Shown here one piece after another: positions 5,066 through 10,415 of a DNA stretch of 10,415 nt. A program made the position numbers and the translations under genes. The stretch is from NCBI GenBank assembly GCA_030731695.1, contig JANQTK010000338.1, positions 1 through 10,415 on the forward strand. Direction: 5' to 3'. The DNA is from Polaribacter sp. Lineage in GTDB: Bacteria > Bacteroidota > Bacteroidia > Flavobacteriales > Flavobacteriaceae. Within the stretch, counting starts at the first letter, position 1. Every line of letters begins with the position of its first letter. The notes beneath the pieces are model-generated. The model was not told the DNA's origin, searched no databases, and worked only from the letters and a program-made list of their open reading frames with translations.

Positions 5066-7288
5066 CTATTCTTTAGATTTCTTTTCTAATTGAGTTAGAA
5101 TAGCTTGTGCTTTTTTTCCTTCTTCTGTTGTTCCGTAATTTACAGAAACAAATTCCAATGCTTTTTTGTATGTTTCTGTATCTTTAGATTTCCCAATTGC
5201 ATATGCTTTTAACAACTCGAATTTTGGTAATAAATCCGCATTTGAAATTGTAGGCAAAATGATATCAATAGCTTTAGTTACTTCTTCGTATTTTGATTCT
5301 TTGTACAAATAATACGCTTCTTTGTATTTTGTTTCAACTTCATTTTCAGTAACTTCATCTTGAATATTGGCATCAGGATTCAACAACAATTGCGCGAATT
5401 TTGTATCAGGAAATTTAGAAATGATGAAATTTTTGTGCACTGCTGCTTTTTCTGGGTTCTGCAATGTGGTTTCTAATTGGTATAAATGCCAATTAATGGG
5501 TAAAATCAAATCTTCAGCTGGTTGTAAAGAGGCCACTCTTTCTAATCTTTCTTTTGCTAATTTTGGATTGTTAAATTGCTCTTTATAAATCAATCCCAAT
5601 TCATACAAAGCTTGGTTTCTATCAAAATACAAGCTGTCAATAACCTCTTTTTCGGTGGGAATTTTACTGACATAAGCATCCAAATCATAGCGTTCGTTTT
5701 TCTGACTTACTTCCGTAATTTCTTTTTCTTGGATGGCATTTTTGGCTTTTTCAGCCCATCTCCAATCGTCCTCTAATCTTCTGTTTCCCCAAATTTTTCT
5801 GAATTCTGTTGCACCAAAACTGCTAGATTGTGTATTGTAAAAATACCATTTTCCTTGATTTGCAGACGCTAAGGAAGTATTGTTATTGCCAAAAGCCAAT
5901 TGATTCAAACGCAATTGGGCAGTTGCTTCATCTTCTTTTTTAATTTTTTCAATATACTTTTCAAAGAAAGCTTTTTGGTCCTCTTTTGACAAAGCTGTCA
6001 ATTGCAAAATACTGTCATTTTCTTTGACCAAATTTTCGAATTGAATCAAAGAGGTCAGACTTTTTTGTTTTCTTTTGATACGTCTAATTCGTAAATCTAA
6101 AGAGTCTTTCGAAATTTGTAAAACACTATCAAAATAAGCACTTGCATATTGATACGCTGAATTTTTAAAATGTAAATTTCCTAATTTTTCAAAGGTAAAC
6201 GTGCGTTGTTTTTCACTGCCATTTGGAGCTCTCAAGGATTTATTATAATCCACAATTGCCAATTGAGCACTGTCTTTTTGCTCGTTCAAAACACCTTTTT
6301 GATAATACAAAGCGTCCAAATAAGGTCTGTTATCTCTATTTTTGATTAGTTTTTGAATTCTTTCAAATGAAATTGCAGCCATAGAATCGTTGATGGCGTT
6401 TTTTGCCAATTCTATTTCTGCATGAATTTTATATCTTTCAGGAGCATTGCTAAAATTGATGAGCTTTTTAAACTGCATTGCAGCTGAATCTTTTTTATTT
6501 TCTTCAGCAAATAATTGACCTAAAATAAAGAGGTTTCTAGCACCCTGATCTTTGTTTTTTAACGTTCTTGTTGCTAGTAACAAACTTTCTTTTGCTTTTT
6601 GAATACTATCACTTTTAATGTATGCCATTGCAAGTGTTGTATAGCCATTTTCCTTGGTTTCATCAGGTAAATTTGTCTCTAAAGTATCTCTTACAATTAG
6701 TAATAATTTCAACGTTTCAATTGCAAATTCTTCATTATCAAGTCGAATATCGGATTTTGCGCGCCAAATTTTAGTGTCAGCAATTAAATTGGCTTTGGGA
6801 TAATTGGCAATCACATAATTGAATGCTTCTATGGCAGGAATAAATCGTTGTTGGTAATAGCGAGATTTTCCCAACAATAAATAAGCATCATCAATTTGTC
6901 TATTTCGTTCCAAACCATCAATATTCATTTTATGAACTTGAATGGCTTTTACCGCTTTTTCTTCGGCTTTATCAAAAGTGGTGAGTGTTTTTTTGGCATC
7001 ATCGTCTTTAGTATCAAAACCCGCTCCTAAACCAAAATCGGAAATATCTGCCCGTTTTTCTTCAAATTCAATAGGTTCTATGGGTAAAATTTGAAACCAA
7101 TCGTCTTTGTAGTTTGTATTGATTTCTTCAATGCCTGATTTTAGCGCTTCATGACCATTGAACAACACATTGTATTTTGTTGTTAAGGCTTGATAATTTC
7201 TGCTAACAAAGGTATTTTTCTTGGTTCCGCAAGCAATTGCAAGTACCAAAAAGAAACTAAAAACAAGTAATCTTTTTACGTTTTTCAA
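5066..7288 (-). CDS. porW: Type IX secretion / gliding motility TPR lipoprotein PorW/SprE
   Basis: PorW (P. gingivalis) and SprE (F. johnsoniae) are outer-membrane lipoproteins needed for type IX secretion; SprE is also needed for gliding. PorW is thought to link the PorK/N ring to the Sov translocon. This 740-residue protein begins with a lipoprotein signal (MKNVKRLLVFSFFLVLAIAC, lipobox LAIAC, lipidated C20). The Gly at +2 does not suggest inner-membrane retention. The region NYQALTTKYNVLFNGHEALK (31-50) is the typical family opening. TPR-like helical pairs run through most of the rest (for example about 133-195, 213-280 and the C-terminal third). The start is TTG: no ATG lies between it and the upstream in-frame TGA, and the next Met (121) would lose the signal. 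It is separated by a terminator from the ABC genes and followed by bactofilin. Confidence 0.9.
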   Translation of the reverse strand: MKNVKRLLVFSFFLVLAIACGTKKNTFVSRNYQALTTKYNVLFNGHEALKSGIEEINTNYKDDWFQILPIEPIEFEEKRADISDFGLGAGFDTKDDDAKKTLTTFDKAEEKAVKAIQVHKMNIDGLERNRQIDDAYLLLGKSRYYQQRFIPAIEAFNYVIANYPKANLIADTKIWRAKSDIRLDNEEFAIETLKLLLIVRDTLETNLPDETKENGYTTLAMAYIKSDSIQKAKESLLLATRTLKNKDQGARNLFILGQLFAEENKKDSAAMQFKKLINFSNAPERYKIHAEIELAKNAINDSMAAISFERIQKLIKNRDNRPYLDALYYQKGVLNEQKDSAQLAIVDYNKSLRAPNGSEKQRTFTFEKLGNLHFKNSAYQYASAYFDSVLQISKDSLDLRIRRIKRKQKSLTSLIQFENLVKENDSILQLTALSKEDQKAFFEKYIEKIKKEDEATAQLRLNQLAFGNNNTSLASANQGKWYFYNTQSSSFGATEFRKIWGNRRLEDDWRWAEKAKNAIQEKEITEVSQKNERYDLDAYVSKIPTEKEVIDSLYFDRNQALYELGLIYKEQFNNPKLAKERLERVASLQPAEDLILPINWHLYQLETTLQNPEKAAVHKNFIISKFPDTKFAQLLLNPDANIQDEVTENEVETKYKEAYYLYKESKYEEVTKAIDIILPTISNADLLPKFELLKAYAIGKSKDTETYKKALEFVSVNYGTTEEGKKAQAILTQLEKKSKE

Positions 7289-7319
7289 ACAGATAATGCT
7301 ATATTTTTTAAATCAAAAA

Positions 7320-7364
7320 CTCTTATTGATAACTGTTTTCTTAAGAAAATAGTATCAATAAGAG
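7320..7364 (-). terminator. Intrinsic terminator of the ABC export operon
   Basis: An 11-bp perfect inverted repeat (ctcttattgat at 7320-7330, atcaataagag at 7354-7364) encloses, after a bulged A (7331), a further stem of about 9 pairs including one G-T pair (7332-7340 with 7345-7353) and a TTAA loop (7341-7344). Read on the minus strand it starts 33 nt after the ABC ATPase stop and is followed at once by five T. It should end the transcript arriving from 10.3 kb and insulate porW. On the plus strand no T run follows, so it is directional. Confidence 0.88.
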
Positions 7365-7397
7365 CGTAAAAATAGTAATAAAATGAGAAATCTCTAC

Positions 7398-8093
7398 TTA
7401 AACAGCAAAATAGCTTTCTAACTCTTGTAAAGTTTCTGCAGAAGTTTCAATGTCTTTTACAATATTTCCTTTTTCTAAAACCACAATTCTTTCGCAAACT
7501 TCGGTTACATGTGTTAAATCGTGAGATGAAATTAACACCGTAATTTCTCTATTTTCCGTTAATTCTTTGATGATTTTTTTTAGTCGGATTTGAGTTGTTG
7601 GATCTAAATTTGCAAAAGGTTCATCTAAAATAATCACTTTAGGATTTCCCATCATTGATGCAACAATGCCCACTTTTTTCTGATTTCCTTTGCTTAAATC
7701 TCTCAAATATTTTTTTCTTCCAACAATTTCTCCATTGAAAAACTCTTCAAAAAAAGTCAAAAAAGTTTTAACATCGGCCTTGTTTAAACCTCTTAAATCC
7801 CCAATAAATTCAAAATATTCTTCAGGAGTTAAATAGCCAATTAAAAAAGATTCATCAATAAAAGAGCCTGTAAATGTTTTCCACTCTTCAGTAGTATTAA
7901 CTTGAAAATCATGGTTGATAATTGACCCAGTTGTAGGTCTTACCAAATCTAAAAGGATATTAAAAAAAGTAGTTTTTCCTGCACCATTATTGCCCACCAA
8001 ACCGAAACTTTGTCCTGTTGGGATTTCTAAAGCATCAATATGTAATACTTCTACTGGTCCGTATTTTTTTGATAGTTGTGTTGTTTGTATCAT
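7398..8093 (-). CDS. ABC transporter ATP-binding protein (ABC-2 exporter type)
   Basis: The ATPase half of an exporter, acting in the cytoplasm on the permease encoded just upstream. The 231 residues have a complete nucleotide-binding fold: Walker A GNNGAGKT (34-41), signature LSKGNQKKV (133-141), Walker B VIILDEP (153-159), D-loop NLDP (162-165) and the switch His H191 in ISSHD. Where many importers have a Q-loop Gln, the sequence is FIDES (78-82), so that Gln is replaced by an acidic residue. The LSKGNQ form of the signature is typical of ABC-2 exporters (Nat/Ycf-like). There is no membrane domain. The ATG lies 6 nt after the DUF5687 stop, indicating tight coupling. Substrate cannot be told from the sequence. 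Confidence 0.95.
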   Translation of the reverse strand: MIQTTQLSKKYGPVEVLHIDALEIPTGQSFGLVGNNGAGKTTFFNILLDLVRPTTGSIINHDFQVNTTEEWKTFTGSFIDESFLIGYLTPEEYFEFIGDLRGLNKADVKTFLTFFEEFFNGEIVGRKKYLRDLSKGNQKKVGIVASMMGNPKVIILDEPFANLDPTTQIRLKKIIKELTENREITVLISSHDLTHVTEVCERIVVLEKGNIVKDIETSAETLQELESYFAV

Positions 8094-8099
8094 AGTTTT

Positions 8100-9566
8100 T
8101 TAGTTTTCTTGATTAAAAGCATGAATCATTTTATATTTTGATTCTTGGTATTTGTGTGTAATAAATTTCATTAAATTTTTATGAAAAGCAATGCCAGCAA
8201 ATCCTAAAACGAGTAAGGTAATAACTGCGGTTTCAAAATTAACAAGCCAACTAATCAATCCAAAAAGTGCCATTGGAAAAAGCATTAATGGAATGCCAAT
8301 CAACCATTGAACAGCTCCTGTTCCTTGATAATTGAAAGCAGCTTTTTCATCTAAATTTATTTTTTTTCTGTTGAATGAACCTCCAAACATAATCACATGA
8401 GTATTTACGCCAATATTGTAAATCATGGCTGCAAAATGAACTGCTAAAACTTTCCATCCAAAATATACATAAGGAATTCCTAGCAGAAAAAGAAGCACCA
8501 CACTTATGGTCATAATCATAAATTTTGATTTTAAATAGCGTTCGTATTTGATGTTTTGGCTCATCAGCATTTTATAATAACTGCTGTCCCAAGCAGGAAT
8601 AAATTGCCCAAAATTCATCAAAAAAACACCTGTTGAAAAAATACCAACCAAAACAAAAACCCATTCTTTATCCGCATAAATTGGTTGTGTGTAAAAAATC
8701 AATCCATATAATAATCCCATTAACAGCATCCAAAGTGATGATTTTGTACGTTTGTTTCTTACAATTAAACGTAAATCATTTTTGATAAAAGGCGCAATAT
8801 CTCCAAATCGATCTGTAAATGCCAAATCAAATGATTTTGCTTCTTTCACTTCTTGAGAAATAAGGGCATCTAAATACACTTCATTTCGCAATTGTTTGTA
8901 GTTAAAATTGTATAAAACGATCAACAAAACAAGGAATAACAAAGCATATATTGGATTTGCATACACTGCATCAAAACCCTCACCAATAAAGCCTGCCAAA
9001 TTAAAAACTTCAAATTTTTCGATGCTGTAGCCAATAATTAAAATCGCTAGTAAACCCGCAAAAACTTTGTTGTTTTTGTTGACTAAAAAGTTGAAAAAAT
9101 TGGCTGATTGTATCACTAAAATCATACTAAACAACCACGCAAGTGCACCTGCTGTATCATAGCCATTTACAATTAATACAACCGCAAACGGAATGTAAAA
9201 AAACAATCCAAATAGGTTGAAAATTGACAAAGAAGATTTCGTCAAAATAAAATGAACAATCTTCTTTTTATTGACAGGCAATATCAATAAAGGTTTGATA
9301 TTCATTACTGGCAATTTTTGCATGATGTACCTAAAAATCAAATCACCAACAATGACATACATTAAAAAACCATTCACTAAAACCAACGGGTCTTGTTCAG
9401 GAAATTGATCTTTTAAAATATAATAGCCTCCAATACCAATAATTAAAAAGGACGCCATAAAATAGAGTGCAAAAAAGCCTAACAAAATATTTAGAAAAAT
9501 ACTTTTTTGCCAATAAGAAGAACGGAAATATTGTTTCCATTCTAACTTTAAAAAGTGTGCAATCAT
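8100..9566 (-). CDS. DUF5687-type polytopic membrane protein, probable ABC permease
   Basis: A 488-residue inner-membrane protein with about 12 predicted helices (roughly 25-50, 62-82, 112-134, 140-160, 167-182, 205-221, 275-295, 300-322, 350-368, 372-395, 420-440, 443-463). I recognise it as DUF5687-like, a Bacteroidota family next to ABC ATPases. Two halves are visible: an amphipathic lead-in HFLKLEWKQYFRSSYWQKS (4-22) recurs as PFIKNDLRLIVRNKRTKSS (259-277). LPVMNIKPLLILPVNKKKIV (85-104) is loosely echoed by IPAWDSSYYKMLMSQNIKYE (323-342). ABC-2 permeases normally have six helices and dimerise, so this may be a fused pair. It is followed after 6 nt by its likely ATPase. The permease role is inferred from context and layout; substrate is unknown. 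Confidence 0.88.
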   Translation of the reverse strand: MIAHFLKLEWKQYFRSSYWQKSIFLNILLGFFALYFMASFLIIGIGGYYILKDQFPEQDPLVLVNGFLMYVIVGDLIFRYIMQKLPVMNIKPLLILPVNKKKIVHFILTKSSLSIFNLFGLFFYIPFAVVLIVNGYDTAGALAWLFSMILVIQSANFFNFLVNKNNKVFAGLLAILIIGYSIEKFEVFNLAGFIGEGFDAVYANPIYALLFLVLLIVLYNFNYKQLRNEVYLDALISQEVKEAKSFDLAFTDRFGDIAPFIKNDLRLIVRNKRTKSSLWMLLMGLLYGLIFYTQPIYADKEWVFVLVGIFSTGVFLMNFGQFIPAWDSSYYKMLMSQNIKYERYLKSKFMIMTISVVLLFLLGIPYVYFGWKVLAVHFAAMIYNIGVNTHVIMFGGSFNRKKINLDEKAAFNYQGTGAVQWLIGIPLMLFPMALFGLISWLVNFETAVITLLVLGFAGIAFHKNLMKFITHKYQESKYKMIHAFNQEN

Positions 9567-9615
9567 TTTTTGTTGTTTAGTTGTTTGATGATAAGTAGTT
9601 AAAAGTAGGGTTTTG

Positions 9616-10323
9616 TTACAAATTATTTACCATTTTATATTCTGGATAGGTTTCTTGCAACAATTCCTGCGATTTACTAGGAATAACGTAAGAAGTAACA
9701 TAAAATAGAATAATCAAAACAGTTGTACAAAACGCGATTAAAAGAAGCCAATGGCTTTCTAAAGAACTAAAACTAACTCTTGTTAAGTTAATAGTGTTAA
9801 AAATATTGACAAAAGCAAGGCTAACAAATCCCCCTTTTGTTTGCCCAATCATGGCTTCTAATAAAAAGATTTTTTCTTTTTTTTCCGTTTTTTGTTTTTG
9901 TGCTTTTCTGTCTTTGTATAAATAAATCATTTCAAAAAGAACAGCTAATAACAAACCTCCTAAAATTATAAACTCAGAATATTGAATCTGTAATACTAAA
10001 TAAATCCCTAAAAATATAAGTATCGTTGTCAACATTTTTGGCATGGTAAACCACTCTTTTGCAAAACGCACTTGAATGTTCCAATAGCGTTTGTTCATTT
10101 GTTTTTGCTTGGCTTCAATGACATCCATAAAACCAAAAATTCCGAATTTTTTAAAAGATTTATCTCTTGCTTGTTCAAAAGACAAATTCGGATTCTCCAC
10201 CCAAATTGCTTCAATATCATTCGCCAAATGATCTACCAATTCTGTTTGCACATCATAGTGATATACAAAATGCTGACGCGTAAATTTGTAGAGTTCTTCT
10301 ATGTGAGTTTGGGTGAGTTTCAT
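9616..10323 (-). CDS. Membrane protein with helical N-terminal (HAAS-like) domain, function unknown
   Basis: I do not recognise a named family. Residues 1-85 are soluble and helical, with ELVDHLANDIEAIWVENPNL and then SFEQARDKSFKKFG. This resembles the helical domains (HAAS/DUF1700 type or permease-prefix type) that precede membrane segments in many transporter-linked proteins; the match is by pattern only. Three clear membrane helices (about 96-113, 117-136, 191-214) and one weak one (about 163-180) follow, with a very basic cytoplasmic loop at 138-151. It ends in a short soluble tail. It stands 49 nt upstream of the DUF5687 gene with no terminator between, so it is probably the first complete gene of the export operon. 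It could be an accessory or signalling subunit. Confidence 0.82.
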   Translation of the reverse strand: MKLTQTHIEELYKFTRQHFVYHYDVQTELVDHLANDIEAIWVENPNLSFEQARDKSFKKFGIFGFMDVIEAKQKQMNKRYWNIQVRFAKEWFTMPKMLTTILIFLGIYLVLQIQYSEFIILGGLLLAVLFEMIYLYKDRKAQKQKTEKKEKIFLLEAMIGQTKGGFVSLAFVNIFNTINLTRVSFSSLESHWLLLIAFCTTVLIILFYVTSYVIPSKSQELLQETYPEYKMVNNL

Positions 10324-10355
10324 TCGCTAATATTATTTGAAATGTTTTTATTTGT

Positions 10356-10386
10356 TAAAGTGTATAAATGATTTAGACACTACAAA
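10356..10386 (-). promoter_or_regulatory. Weak candidate promoter for the export operon
   Basis: On the minus strand TTTG (10383-10386) is followed after 18 nt by TACACTTTA (10356-10364). This resembles TAnnTTTG but has one extra base and A in place of the final G. The place, about 33-63 nt upstream of the start at 10323, is suitable. The match is imperfect, and the operon may instead be read from a promoter beyond the right edge. Confidence 0.25.
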
Positions 10387-10415
10387 TTTTTCATTTGATA
10401 TATTTTTTCAACGTA
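10380..10415 (-). CDS. Possible C-terminal tail of an upstream gene (cut by window edge)
   Basis: On the minus strand the frame entering at the right edge reads YVEKIYQMKNL and then TAG (10380-10382). Eleven codons cannot prove a gene, but the spacing (56 nt to the next start) would suit an operon partner. PadR-type regulators often precede genes with HAAS-like domains, so that is one candidate; nothing in these residues shows it. Confidence 0.22.
   Translation of the reverse strand, partial: YVEKIYQMKNL

Noticed and set aside
4655..5089. A 144-codon open frame on the plus strand opposite bactofilin
   Set aside because: It lies wholly antisense to a well-supported bactofilin and its product has no recognisable domain; low-GC codon structure on the minus strand explains the open frame.
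10072..10371. A 99-codon plus-strand open frame at the right end
   Set aside because: It is mostly antisense to the 235-residue membrane protein, whose frame has clear membrane helices and operon spacing.
1..10415. Possible mobile element, phage, defence system, CRISPR array or tRNA
   Set aside because: No transposase, integrase, array-like repeats or cloverleaf was seen; gene content is conserved chromosomal housekeeping and the base composition looks even throughout.

Overview
This AT-rich window (low GC, every supported gene on the minus strand) looks like a chromosomal core region of a flavobacterium (Bacteroidota; Polaribacter- or Tenacibaculum-like by overall feel, though I cannot fix the genus). 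The evidence is the flavobacterial ATP synthase gene order, a long subunit a with a signal peptide, a PorW/SprE lipoprotein of the type IX secretion system, a DUF5687-type permease, and a promoter with the Bacteroidota -33/-7 form (TTTG, 18 nt, TACCTTTG). No stretch over 300 bases lacks a gene. I see no tRNA, rRNA, CRISPR array or insertion sequence.

In the direction of transcription (right to left): 10415-7398 holds a probable export module. It comprises a possible tail of an upstream gene, a 235-residue membrane protein with a helical N-terminal domain, a 488-residue polytopic permease (DUF5687) that looks internally duplicated, and an ABC ATPase 6 nt behind it. It ends in a strong intrinsic terminator at 7320-7364. 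From 7288 to 4097 come porW/sprE (TTG start), a bactofilin, AtpZ and a small four-helix membrane protein. These are packed with gaps of 31 nt or less and two overlaps, so they are probably one operon. A near-consensus promoter at 4046-4075 then starts atpB-atpE-atpF-atpH-atpA. atpA runs off the left edge; atpG would be expected beyond it.

The F1Fo genes encode subunits a, c, b, delta and alpha; beta and epsilon (atpD, atpC) are not here, as expected in Bacteroidota, where they usually sit elsewhere. A 10-bp perfect hairpin extended by a further 8 bp lies just after atpE and may set the large excess of subunit c over b. The AtpZ gene and the four-helix gene occupy the places of atpZ and atpI in classical atp operons. 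PorW/SprE is part of a proton-motive-force-driven secretion machine, so the region joins cell-envelope and energy-coupling genes.

This is mostly a conserved housekeeping region. The points most worth a second look are the atpE-atpF hairpin, the AtpI-like orphan, the periplasmic extension and His/Glu arrangement of subunit a, the tandem-duplicated permease, and the T9SS-bactofilin-ATP synthase linkage.
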